From Hericium rajendrae (Eukaryota > Basidiomycota > Agaricomycetes > Russulales > Hericiaceae): a DNA stretch of 64,000 bases. Location: assembly GCA_033439255.1 (NCBI GenBank), contig CM065884.1, positions 2,232,001 through 2,296,000 of the forward strand, written 5' to 3'. This document shows, one piece after another, positions 23,084 through 33,470 of the stretch (its first letter is position 1; every line of letters begins with the position of its first letter). The notes under the pieces were generated by a model. It had not been told where the DNA came from, ran no database searches, and saw only the letters and a list, made by a program, of their open reading frames with translations. The position numbers were made by a program, and so were the translations under genes.

Positions 23084-24199
23084 TCATTTAGTCAACCTTG
23101 AGGAGCCAGAGGGCTGCGTAGCACTGACAACATTTATTGCAGTTAGCAGAGGAAGATAGATAGTAAAGGCAACATACCTTTTTTGCTTTCCAGACTCTCC
23201 TGCCGTGGCAGCCTTCCACCCCCGGAGGGCCGCCAAAGCTTCCGTCACCTGAGACACTGCATCCTGCCAGTCCTTCATTTGTCGTGAAGATGAACCTCCC
23301 GGTTTGAAAATTTGAGCACCCCAGAATGACAAGCTGACCATAATCAGCACGAGTCCACAGCTTGAGGTCACATCCATACAGGCCCAGTCCAGACCTGCCA
23401 CCAACAGGCCTGGCCTGCCATTCGCATCCATACTACGCTCTTCAGGCTGACAAAGCCCCCACCAAGCCCACCATTTGACTGAATAGGCGACAAGGTCTGT
23501 GACCTCCCGATCTTTAGGGAGCCTCTTGTATTGGATCCAGGTCGTTACCAGCTCCGGCCGCTCAGTTGACGAGAACTCGCCGACTTTGCGTCTCGTCTTT
23601 GTGTCCACCTTCAGCAACCGTAAGCGATGCAAAATCATCATTAAACAACATAAACTCACCTGGAACTGATCCATATGCTGCACCTCGACCCACTCGTGAA
23701 CACATGTGGTCCATCCCGCACCCCACTCCTTGCCGCCAGTCAATAGGCCGTACAGCTCCTGCATTTTCTCTGGCCAGCATCAGGGAAATGGGATTTCTAC
23801 ATAGCTCAGTGTCAGGTTATGTGGTCTATCATAGGGCTATATGGTCTACATAATCCCCTCCTCACCTATATAGAGCTATGATGACTATCATAGTTTCCAT
23901 AGCAGTGCTCACAAGATATATAGCACTATATAATCATGGGAGATAGCTATGGTTACTACATAACCTCATAGGCATGCTATGGGAGGTATATGTCCTATGG
24001 CCACTCAGGTAGACACTAGAAGCATTAAGGTCAAATATTCTATATTGCAGATCGGAAGCTACATGCAGTACTAGCTACAGGGCACAGGCATGGGATATGC
24101 CTCTATTGTGGTGCCAAACGTGCAGTCCTAGGCATGCGCGTTGTCGGGGCGGCACATGGGACGTCATGGGCGAGGCATGGGGTCGTTGGAGCTGTTGCA

Positions 24200-24610
24200 C
24201 AGGGCGTGCAGGTCGTACGCGAGGCGTGCAGGTCGTACGCGAGGCGCGCAGGTCGTACGCGAGGCACGCAGGTCGTGCGCGAGGTGCGGGGACTGCGCGG
24301 GAGGCACTGGGGCCATGCGCAGGTGTCGTGCGCAGGCTTCTCAGGCCGTGCGCGGGCTGCGGGTGCCGTTCGCGAGCTGCGGGTGTTGTGTCCGGGCTGC
24401 GGGCATTCTGCTGGGCTGCAGACGTTGCGCGCGGCTGCAGGGGGCCGTTCGCGGGCTGCAGGCCTCGTGTCCGAGCTGCGACGTCGTGCACGGGCTGCAG
24501 ACGTCGTGCGCGGGCTGGAGACGTCGTGCACGGGCTGCAGACATGGCGCGCGGGCTGCAGACGTGGCGCGCGGGCTGCAGACGTGGCGCGCGGGCTGGTG
24601 GGCTTGTTTG
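24200..24610 (+). repeat. GC-rich tandem repeats of HE-2 body
   Basis: A 20-base unit (gcaggtcgtacgcgaggcgt-like) repeats about five times near 24204-24290. A roughly 21-base unit (cgggctgcagacgtsgcgcg-like) repeats near 24470-24600. The long open frames here on both strands are products of the repeat. Confidence 0.7.
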
Positions 24611-24910
24611 CGGGCGACGGGCATCATGTCCGGGCTGCAGGTGCTGCTCGCGGGCTGCCGGTGTCGTTCACGCACCTCGCTCGTGTGCTGGATGTTGCAG
24701 GCACGCGCGCGTGCGTGGGCTGGCTCGGCAGCCCGCGGGATACGGCCGCGCGGGGTCGTCGACGAACCGGTGCTCAACGTGCACGGGCGCGCCGTGGTAC
24801 GGAGCGCGGAGTGGCGTTGAGCGGGCGCGGGGCGTTCTACGCACGAGCGGGGGCGACGCAGGGTGGGCGAGATGCGAGCGCGGGCAGCTGAACCGCTGCC
24901 TGTTGGTGCC

Positions 24911-24924
24911 ATTGCCACGGCAAC
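24911..24924. promoter_or_regulatory. RFX X-box-like palindrome in HE-2
   Basis: ATTGCCACGGCAAC, one base from the GTTGCCAYGGCAAC pattern at 50839 and 62713. It lies between the GC body and the hairpin, as in HE-3 and HE-4. Confidence 0.5.
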
Positions 24925-25203
24925 GGGTCCACCGCGGCGCCGTATGCTGGCACGCCCGTGCGCAGATGGACCCGTGCGTGCGTGCGTGCGTGCGTGCGCT
25001 GGCGCAGCCATGCTGGCCCCGCGCGCGGGCAGTCGGGAGGCGTGCGCGTGCGTAGTCGGGGGCCGCGCGCACGGGCAAGCACGGTGCATCAGAGGCGGTG
25101 GTTCGTCGGCGGCGCGGGTAGTGCAAGCGGATGGGCGCGGAGGGTGCGCGAGAGTGGGGCGGCGGAGTGTCGGATAGGGAAGGGTGCGAGCAAACGAGAA
25201 AAC

Positions 25204-25235
25204 GAGAGTGCCACTCGTCGATGAGTGGCACTCTC
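25204..25235 (-). repeat. Hairpin H2 after a reverse splice donor
   Basis: gagagtgccactcgt / cgatgagtggcactctc palindrome. On the minus strand it begins about 37 bases after a CAG|GTGAGT donor (25277-25272), with GTACTGAT upstream of it as a branch-like site. Confidence 0.75.
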
Positions 25236-25269
25236 GATATCAGTACATTACACACGAGATATATATATA

Positions 25270-25800
25270 TTACTCACCTGTTCCCCTGGACCCTCGAGCC
25301 CCCATCGGATACTAGAATCCTTCAAGTTGATGAGAAACGACAGAAGACGAGATGGGGGAGGAGACAGCAAAGAAAGGGAGTGGGCAAGGAGAGACGAGAG
25401 ACGAACGACGTGACTTCAAGTTCGTTGCTCCAGCCACCAAACGCGCGAAGTTAAGATCGACACGGCACAACAAACCAAATAAAATCGTATAATTTACGGG
25501 AAAAAACAATCAGCTGTAGATTAGCGAGAAGAATATATTCTATGAGCATTACTTCTAGCTACTCTACTGTAAACTACCGGGCTGCACAGACAGTGTATTG
25601 AAGTCTGCCGCCTAGCCCTCTGTCGCGGCGCCCGGCAGTGCCCGGCCCGGACATATTTGTGGCTCCGCTGGCAATCTTATTTAAGGCTCGCGCGCGCGCG
25701 CGCGTCGTCTCTCTCTCTCTTACCACCACCATCTTCTCCTTCTTCGAACTCTCGACTCTAACTTTACCTCGGGCTCTTGATCCTATTACTTGTGGTAAGT
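25270..25800. promoter_or_regulatory. Divergent leader module of HE-2
   Basis: Minus side: TTTGGTGGCTGGAGCAACGAA, a CT-rich tract, then donor at 25277. Centre: GCGCCCGGCAGTGCCCGGCC near 25630. Plus side: TTATTTAAGG at about 25677, an alternating CG run, a TC repeat, then a donor GTG|GTAAGT near 25796. Promoter function is inferred from the TATA-like box and donors on both sides. Confidence 0.5.
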
Positions 25801-25860
25801 GTTCTTGTTTATTGGTCTTATATTCTTATACTGACTTGTATTCTCTTACTAGGTTATTAG

Positions 25861-25969
25861 ATTTTCGCTTTTTTGTCTTATTGGTAAGTACATATTGTAG
25901 ACTTGTAGACTTTTTATATCAGCTTTGTTGACAATCTATAGTTTAGATTTTCGCTTTTTTGTAATGTTG
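25861..25969 (+). other. Micro-exon pair of HE-2
   Basis: 25861-25883 (ATTTTCGCTTTTTTGT + CTTATTG) and 25947-25969 (same start + AATGTTG). Each is 23 bases, preceded by AG and followed by GTAAGT. 23 is not a multiple of three, so inclusion changes frame; a non-coding RNA is more likely. Confidence 0.6.
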
Positions 25970-28900
25970 GTAAGTCTTCTTGCTCATATAATCTTGTGAT
26001 ATTATAATTGACTGTTATCTTGCTAGATGTACACTTAGTTTAATTGTGTAGTAGATTACAAATATTTGTTAGATTTTGAATATAATCTTTTGATATGATC
26101 TTATATTGTTTGATGTCTGATTCTTATATAATGAAAGTGAATATAATATTGTAGACTTTTATGCAGTCTACTATAGCTATGTAATGAAGTTTATAGATGT
26201 AGCTGTGATAGAGTTTATAAATGTATCTACTAAGCATAACTTAGATCAGTAAGATATCTTTCATACATTCTATAGCTAGATCTGCTATGATAGATATCAT
26301 AGCTGGCTAAGAAGCTATCATAGCTATCATAGAGCTACATAGCAACTCACTCAAGCTACATAGCACTACATAGCATCTCACTACAGCTATATGAGCTATG
26401 TAGAACTTGACGTTGCTATGGCCCTAGGAAATCTATGTAGGACTTATAGAGCTATATAGGACCTGTTCATTTCCCTGATGAGGATCCGACGTTGTCTTGA
26501 CGGCCAGAAGCTCGGGGAGCACTGGGTAGGCTTGTACTCACAGGCTGCGATGCTGCATGTGTGGGCCGAACACGACGTCCTGCCTCAAGCATCATTTGGT
26601 GAGCATTGGGAGGGGGTTGCAATGGAGGCCAGGAATCCGATGGAGGTGGCTGAATGGACCATTGCTTCTGTGCTGGGGAAGATGCTGGGGAAGAAGACGC
26701 ATCTTGAAAGTGTTGGGTAAAGAGAGAGGCAAGAGGCGACCTAGGATGCGGCAGCATCACTGGGCCGCTTGAATGAGACGGAGTCTTCGGAGCGAGTGGC
26801 ATCATTGCAAAAGGGTTGTCTGAGTCGGGGCTGGTGAGCCTGCGATTACGTTGGCTCTGGCCTGCACTTCTTGCCCACCATGACAGCGAGTCCTCCACAC
26901 CATCCCATTCCCTCTGCCGTTTATCCTCTACCATGTTCCACGCCAGCTCCTCAAGTTCCCCCACTGCATCATTCCCATTCGAAGGGTATGGTCTCCTGAT
27001 GTATGGCGGCCGCAGGGACTGCATTTCGCCATTCGGCCCCAGAGCGAAGCCAGGTGGCGAAAACCACTGAGCAACCAAAGGCTCATCCCCAGGTATCAGT
27101 GGTGACAGCGGTGGAGTGCGAGGGGCCTGGAGTGACTCGCGCTGGCGATAATGCAAAGATGAGCTGGCCTGTATGAGCACAGGATCAATGGGCACAGGAC
27201 GATTTGATTGGTGGCGGCTTTGCTCTGTGAGGGACCCAGCAGCAGGAGTCGAAACTACACGCTTCGAACCCACCGGATGAGAAGGCGCGCCCTGTGCGGA
27301 GGGCTGTGAAACAGCACGTGAAGGCTGCGTAGCGAGCTGCGAGCCCGAAGGCAATGGGCCAGTAGGCGTCGTACGCGTCGTCAAAATTCAGCGACATTCA
27401 TTATTCGTCGCACCGCTCGCCAAGTGCATTGAGGCTGAACTTGAACCTGGAAGAAACAAGAGGGTCCGACGGACAGGACCTTGAGGCTGCATGGGTGCAG
27501 CAGTGCATTCAAGAGGGGGGGATAAGTTTGGGCGTTGTGGCGTATGAACCGTAGCCGGGGTACAGAGCTGGCGCAAAGGGGGTGAATTCGACGGTCGAGG
27601 GTACGGGCTAGAAGGCCCCAACGTCTGATGGAGAGGGGGCGATGAGGGCGATGAGGCCGGGGCCTGCCGTGTTGCGCCCAAACGCCTCGCAGACGACACA
27701 GTGCGATTCAATCGCATGGACCCTTCAGGCGAACCCGGAGGCGGAGCGTCTATCCTTGCCAAGCCTGGTGAAAGCAATTGCTGTTCGCTCGCCACATCAA
27801 GCTTCAGCATAGTGACCGCGGTCTGGATAATGCATGCTGCATGCTGCTCCTGAGCTGCGTGTAGAAACACGGTCAGTTAGGGAAGCTCTAGAATGACAAC
27901 GTAATACGCACTGTAGCACTGGCCTCCGAATCGACAAAACGATGCCTCCATGGCCTTGAAGCCATCCCAATCGGCATCATTCCACTTCAAACTTCTCACA
28001 TCGCTCGTGGTGCCAGCGTGAATGCTAGATGCAGCATAAGCATGCTGTTTGTGACAAAAGCTTGGCAGGTGCACCTTTTCATTCCTATCGCTCCACAGTT
28101 CGCCCCGACCAGCGCGGTCAGGAGGATGGACACGCATGCCCCCAGCTTCTTTTGCAGGTGTTCTGCAAAAGGATAAAGGAAATATGCAGCCTGGGACCAC
28201 ATCCTATGAACACGCATTAAAAGGCACCATTTGGGCAAGATAAAGATGCATGCTTACTGGTCGTAGTACTCGGGCGTTTTCTCTTCATCGGCTGCCTCCA
28301 CCAGCTTGCAATACTGCTCCATGTCCTTGTCGTATGCATCGTCTACCTCCTCCTTCAGCCTGCGCTGGAACTCGGCAGGCTGAGCGCGATACACAGAGCA
28401 CGTGTATACAGCATGCAGCTTCACTTCGCACAGTCGGACTCCTCGCGTGCAATAATCTTGCAGCCAATCTTCGTAGATCTTCACGAAAAGGGGATCATCT
28501 TCGAATATGATGGACGTGAGAGCATGGATGTCATCTTCTGACGGCAGGGCTGTCGAATCTGGGGGATCGGAATTGCATTGTGAAGCTTGCCATGTGGACG
28601 AGATGACCTCGAAATGGGAGTCGAACAGGGCCTTGACCATGGGTTCATAATATTTCGTCGAGAAGTACTGATCCTCGTGCTGACGGCAAGGCTTCACTGG
28701 GACCATGTCGACGATGGAGTCGAATTGCTTGCTGAGAGCGCTCGCAGTCTTCACTCTGCCAGTGCCGGCACTGGCACTATTCCCATTGTTTCGAAACCAC
28801 GTCGATAATTTCTATGAATCGATCAGCCCTGACCCAAAAAAGACAGCAAGAAACAGGCGCACATCACGGACAAAGACGCAGTGCTTACTCTTCCACGCAG

Positions 28901-29306
28901 CATCGAGTTCCTCCTCCATGTCAGCAGGATGGTGCCGCGATGGTCTAGTCGACGGTCCCGCTTCCTGAGCATCGTCTTTATCCAGCCTGTTATCCTCCCC
29001 GTCATCCTCGTCCGATCCACTCACGTCATCTTCATCCCGACCATCAGGCTTCCAGTCCATCGGCCTTGAGGGATAACCAAATTGGAGGAGGAAGTCATTG
29101 GTGGATTTGTCGTCAAAGGACCCCACTGTCTCATCCTTGACAGTGTCTTGCCACGTAGACCGGAGTTCCACGCAGAAGTTGATTTTGTCGTCAAGGAGGA
29201 AAGGAATGTGGCCGCGAGGTTTGCCTTTACTTGCACGTCGAGCTGCATGAGCCTTGCCTGCTTTGGTCGCCTTAGGTTTAAGCTTCGTCGCCTTGACCTT
29301 GGGCAT

Positions 29307-29663
29307 CAAATCTGGCTGAACGTGGAAAGGAGATCGCTGAATAGGGTAGCGACGATTCGATCTGGAATGTTTGATGTTGAACTTCAGCTTATTCCGGCCG
29401 GTCAGCAGAAGCGCAAGCAGATGCACGTGATTGTTCGAAATGAACCGCGTTCTACTTTCCCTCTCGCGTAGGGCTAAGTAGCATGCAAAAGAATCATTTT
29501 CGTGTTCAAGCAGGTTCGAACAGAGTTCGTGGTTGAAGTTTATCACTTCATGCGATGTGGCTGAAGCATGTGCGAGAGGGTATATAAACCCCCTCGACTT
29601 GGAGCTGAAAAGGGCATCTTGCTTTCCCTTTTCTCCCTGCTCCTCTTAACTTCCCAGTCCAAC
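29307..29663. promoter_or_regulatory. Divergent promoter region between gene A3 and gene B3
   Basis: 357 bases between head-to-head starts. TATATAAACC at about 29581-29590 is a good TATA box for gene B3, about 75 bases upstream of its ATG. Confidence 0.6.
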
Positions 29664-30870
29664 ATGTCCTCCTCGTTCGTCTCACCCGAGTCCACGTCGG
29701 TCGATAGCCATAGCGATTACACTACACCCCTGTCTGCCGTCCCCATGTCGTTGTTGTACGGCATGGATGCAGATTTGAATAGGATTATCGGGAAGGTTCA
29801 GATTTTGCCGTCAGGCTGCGCTTGTGAGTATTGTTATAGTTGTGTGATATGCGGTGGTTCACTAACTTTGTCGGCAGACATTCCTCTTCACCAGCCGCCG
29901 TTGGGGGGTCCCGATGCACCATCTCCTGCGGGGCCCTCAAGCAACGATGGTCGCGATGGGTCAGCCATCAGTAGCGACAGAAACGAAAGTGAGTTATCAT
30001 CTTATTGTGTGTCGTCCATGTGCTGCAGCAACCGAGTCACAGGTGCACAGGCGATGAACAAACACAGCTACGACGTCGTATCCAGGCAACATACGGGGGT
30101 CTTTCGGCACTGGTGAGTCTTATAAGCTTGTGCCCCGGGCTTGTCGTCACGTTACTGCCGCGCAGGTGGCAGGCTGGTCCACTAACCCAAGGTGTGCCGT
30201 GCGGGCTGGTTTATGCATTTTGTGGTCGGGGGTGGGTCGTCGCACTGCCCCAGCTAGCTGGTATACATCGCACGAGCTACCCACTGCGCCGACCGGTGAT
30301 GCGGCTAGTGAAAGCTCGTCTGACTCGGATGATGATGATGCATGGCTGACGGCTTGGGTGGTCTTGCGGGGATATTGCCCTGGCGTATATTATCAATGGT
30401 ATGCTGCATGTGTTGAATTATCCAATCTAACACTAATTACGGTGGGAGAGGGCCCGCGCAGAGGAGCAAGTGGATGGCTGCGTGCACAAGTTATGCACTG
30501 GATTCCATACACGTGACAATGCGTGGGCAGCATTTCGTGCTTGTTTGAAGAAGGGCCTCGTACATTTTTGCGAGGACGATTCACCGGACTGTCACCCACA
30601 TATTGCGCCTTGGTATTCTGGTCCACATGACGATGATGTGGACTGCAATCCGGCTGGCCCTACGCTTTCCCCACAATACCATGACGTGCCTGACGAGCAC
30701 TCTGGGCCCATATGGGTTGTCTTCCAGGGCAGAACCCCTGGCATATATTCATCATTGGATGCAGCAATGCGACAGGTATCCGGGGTGTCACTGAATAACT
30801 ACTCCAAGTACGCGAATTTACATGAGGGGCACGGTGCATTTGCAGATGCCCTTCGCCATGGCGTGGTGGT
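29664..30870 (+). pseudogene. Gene B, copy 3: three viroplasmin/RNase H1 N-terminal-like domains, end cut by a solo LTR
   Basis: The start is MSSSFVSPEST at 29664 under a TATA box. A Ser/Pro-rich N-terminus precedes three copies of the domain seen in B1 and B2: VVSRQHTGVFRHW, WVVLRGYCPGVYYQW followed by VHKLCTGFHTRDNAWAAF, and IWVVFQGRTPGIYSSL. Introns interrupt at or near the conserved Trp of the first two, as in B1 and B2. No RNase H catalytic domain is present. The solo LTR (30870) falls in the last few codons and supplies the stop, so the change to the protein is slight. Function may be retained. Confidence 0.7.
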
Positions 30871-31356
30871 GTAACGGACGATAGAGGTCGAGCCGCTACT
30901 GCCCAGGAAGTCCAAGGTAGGCGAGCGAGTGAGGAGGGTATAAAGGTGTCGTAGACCTCCTAGAGAGAGTCCACGAGCTAGAGCTAACAGAACCGAGGAT
31001 GCCTCAGTCCTGCAGCCAAGCAGATGAGTGATGAGCTGGCACCTCCTCTGAGGGCCAGCAGTAGATATAGACCTCCTAATGAGGGTTTTGGGGGCCACAC
31101 ACCTTCCTTTGAGGGTTGGATCCCAAGAGAACCTTTCAGATATGAGGAGAACAAGCAGAGACTGAGACAAAAGCAGACAGATGGTGGTGAGTTGGCAAGA
31201 TAGATGCTTATTCCCAATAAGGAAATCCGCTCTAAGTACATGATTCAAACTCAGCTATCCTAATAAGGAAACTCTGCAAAACTCGAAAAGTAAGCCAGGT
31301 AGAAAAGAGTAAGAAAGTAGAAGACTATAGTAGTAACTTATAAACCATCCGTTACA
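30870..31356 (+). mobile_element. Solo LTR, 487 bp
   Basis: It begins TGTAACGGA and ends TCCGTTACA, flanked by the 5-bp direct repeat GGTGG (30865-30869 and 31357-31361). No internal retroelement sequence is present. It is the product of LTR-LTR recombination and sits at the 3' end of gene B3. Confidence 0.88.
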
Positions 31357-31639
31357 GGTGGTTGTACATGAGTAGTTTTGTGCTTAACCTGTGCCTGCGC
31401 ATCACATCGTTCTCCAAGTACCAGTCCTGCATGCTATCATTTTATATCTTGCATATTTGTACCATAGCCTGTTTTGTCATTGCTCTACGTTTGCTGTCGC
31501 CGCCTATGCTATAACATGTTTTCTTCTGAGGACTATATTGCGTGCCTTTCGAACCTTAATCCGTGCCCGGCGTCGGCTTGCCCGCACTTCTGTCGCAATG
31601 GCCCTGGTGACTCAGCGCAAGTGATTGAAACTCAGAGCT
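31357..31639 (+). other. Displaced 3' flank of gene B3
   Basis: Following the LTR, the sequence looks like the untranslated tail of gene B3. I see no gene. Confidence 0.35.
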
Positions 31640-32000
31640 GGCGGAGCTTGAATTGAAAGTGCTTACCAGGTCGGTTAAGAATGCGGCCTCTTCATTCTGT
31701 CCTTCCAGTGCAACTACCCTGTCCTCCTCTCCCTGCCTCCTGTTTCAACCTGTACCCCCTTTCTTCGTCGTGGTGAGTGTCACTCTTGCCACATTCCTCG
31801 TGTTCACACGACTCCTTCCAGTTGGGTCTCGCCCAGGCCCAGCAGCTGGACGAGCATGACTGCGAGGACTTTTCTTCCCTTCTCTTTCTATATTCACACG
31901 TTCTGACATGTTTCTCATACGAGTTCATCCCGGACTTGGTTTGATTGAAGAGATTGAGGGTCGAAAGTGCATTTTCGCTAGCCAATGTGAGTTCATCTGA
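31640..32000 (+). pseudogene. TET/JBP-gene 5' region relict
   Basis: About 200 bases (near 31720-31880) match 44800-44910 in front of the TET/JBP gene: a GTGAGTGT donor, then TTGGGTCTCGC and the AAGCAGCTGGAC-like text giving LGLAQAQQLDEHD in one frame (LGLAKAQQLDKHD at 44.87 kb). No dioxygenase core follows, so only the 5' part remains. It suggests that cassette 3 once had a TET gene too. Confidence 0.35.
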
Positions 32001-32608
32001 CCATTTTGCTGGCGCGACTCTTTCTGACGGGCCCCCGGCAGTACGCATCTCCTCGCTCTTACCTCCTCTTCCACCTGCATTTACTACTAATATAATAGTA
32101 ATCCCTACAGTACCAGTACCATCAGTATAAGACTGCCTGCACAGAGTATAACACAGCATAATACCTTGTGCAGCAACCATAATGCAGCATTATAATGCTC
32201 GGATTGCTGTACCAGACCAATTCCTGCCCTCTGATTGGCTGTTGAGGACTATGTGGCGTGATTTCCGGCATTCCGGGCACTTGTTGGGTATGTTTTGCCT
32301 TTCCCCGGCTTGTCGCCGGCTCGGGGTTCCCGGCCTGGCCCGATTCGGCGATTCCCATCAAACGTCCTACATCGAGATGGCTTCCTGCCTTTCTTGTCTT
32401 GCTCGTCTTTGCTCCCTTGCTGCCCCCCGCACTTTGATGTTATTCCTTGTTTGTTTGCGCGCTGGGTGGGGAGGGAGCGGGGACGTGCGCATCCCTGTTG
32501 ACTCTTGTTTGTCCCCACCCCTCGACCCCTATATCCCCTTCGCTGTAACCTCCCCTCACTGCGGCCGCGAGCATCCCCGTTCTGCACGCCTGTGCTCATT
32601 CGAAACCA

Positions 32609-32881
32609 TGTGTATCACTCTGAGGCCCTGGCTCAAGCGCAAGCGCAATCAAGCTACCCCGCATTGTGTGTGCAATCAGTGTAGCACTACCCTGGACTTT
32701 GGAGCATGGCCGTGAGTATCCCCGTACGGCTCTAATTCCGTATGGCTGATCTGTCATGTAGGTGGCCTCTCATTGTCGCTTATGATACTCCGTGCCTGTA
32801 CCGGCCCCTGCGCCTGCCTCTGTCCCCATCGCTCGCACCAACTGCTGTATTTGATGAGCATCGTATGATCACGCAGGGTTG
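32609..32881 (+). CDS. Small two-exon hypothetical protein
   Basis: The ATG at 32609 (MCITLRPWLKRKRN) is followed by HCVCNQCSTTLDFGAWP, an intron of about 50 bases (GTGAGT...TGTAG, 32712-32761) and a second exon reading WPLIVAYDTPCLYRPLRLP to a TGA at about 32879. A TATA-like CTATATCC lies about 80 bases upstream. The short Cys pair and Pro-rich tail match nothing I know. Support is the splice pattern alone. Confidence 0.35.
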
Positions 32882-33470
32882 ATCGAGGGTAATCTGGGGT
32901 AATGTAAGTCTTTCGTTCCTTCTTTTCGGCTACAAAAACTGATCAAGTCAACATGTAGTTCCGCGTCCCTGGCATGGTGCACTGTTGTTGAAGTGGGGGT
33001 CCATCTCGCGAGACTATCTAATAGCGATGACAATTCGATATTCATGTCTGTAATATTTGTTATCTGATGTCTGCCCTGTTCGTGTACAAAATATATTGAA
33101 TTTTCTTGATTTTACGACTCGGGCGACTTGGACTAGCTTCGACTTCAATTTGGTTGAACACATACCGGCAGTTTGGCAACCAGAACTCGGCTTACCGGTA
33201 TAGCGGCGCGGCCAACCCGAAGCTGGTCCTCCTGGCTAAGTCACGTTGCTAAGTCATGCTGAATCGCATTCATTCATTCTTGAGTTAACCAACTACACCA
33301 AACCACCAAAAAACATAGATTCATGACGAGGCTTCAATAGCTATCAACTAAGTACGACAATGAGCAAAACAGTAACACATAATGCAGAACTACAAGAGAC
33401 AGAACAGTTAGACATGCACAAGACACAAAAGTCTATCCAGCGAGGCAGAAGTCAGCACGGGATGCTGCAG
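32882..33470. other. Intergenic, no gene recognised
   Basis: 3' flank of the small gene and of KDZ copy 2. No clear feature. Confidence 0.4.

Larger units (their letters stand above)
23781..26477 (+). mobile_element. HE-2: complete 2.7-kb hairpin element in gene A3
   Basis: The ends are CAGGGAAATG on the left and CATTTCCCTG on the right, flanked by AT (23779-23780, 26478-26479). Left subterminal DNA has CTACATAG/GCTATATGG words to about 24010, and right subterminal DNA has ATAGCTATC/TACATAGC words (26160-26460). Inside are a GC-rich tandem body (24100-24900), an RFX-like palindrome (24911), a reverse-facing hairpin (25204-25235) with donor at 25277, a divergent centre with GCCCGGCAGTGCCCGG (about 25630), TTATTTAAGG near 25677, and two micro-exons. 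I see no transposase, so it is non-autonomous. Confidence 0.8.
23084..29306 (-). pseudogene. Gene A, copy 3, split by HE-2
   Basis: The start is MPKVKATKLK at 29306, and the stop is near 23084. It shares the architecture of gene A2: a basic N-terminus, an acidic DEDDG tract, then W-F-RNNGN after an intron (as WFNN in A1/A2), a block with YRAQPAEFQRRLKEEV, a GG-like block with WDGFKAMEASFCRFG (compare LFLKFLRSYF), a long Ser/Pro region, and a C-terminal part with WWAWWGLCQP and GLVLIMVSLSFW (compare WHLWWQGM and GLVVILMSLSWW in A2). HE-2 lies at 23781-26477; removing it with one AT leaves the frame open across the junction (GSS then CWPEKMQ). The host frame thus looks intact apart from the insertion. 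It is divergent from gene B3. Confidence 0.75.

Noticed and set aside
24097-25089. Long open frames (up to 328 codons) on both strands of the HE-2 GC body
   Set aside because: Several frames are open at once because of the GC-rich tandem units; there is no domain, no intron pattern and no frame preference.
32181-32715. 177-codon frame as one gene
   Set aside because: Its first two-thirds is low in coding character and precedes a TATA-like box. Only the last part with a clear intron is kept, at low confidence.
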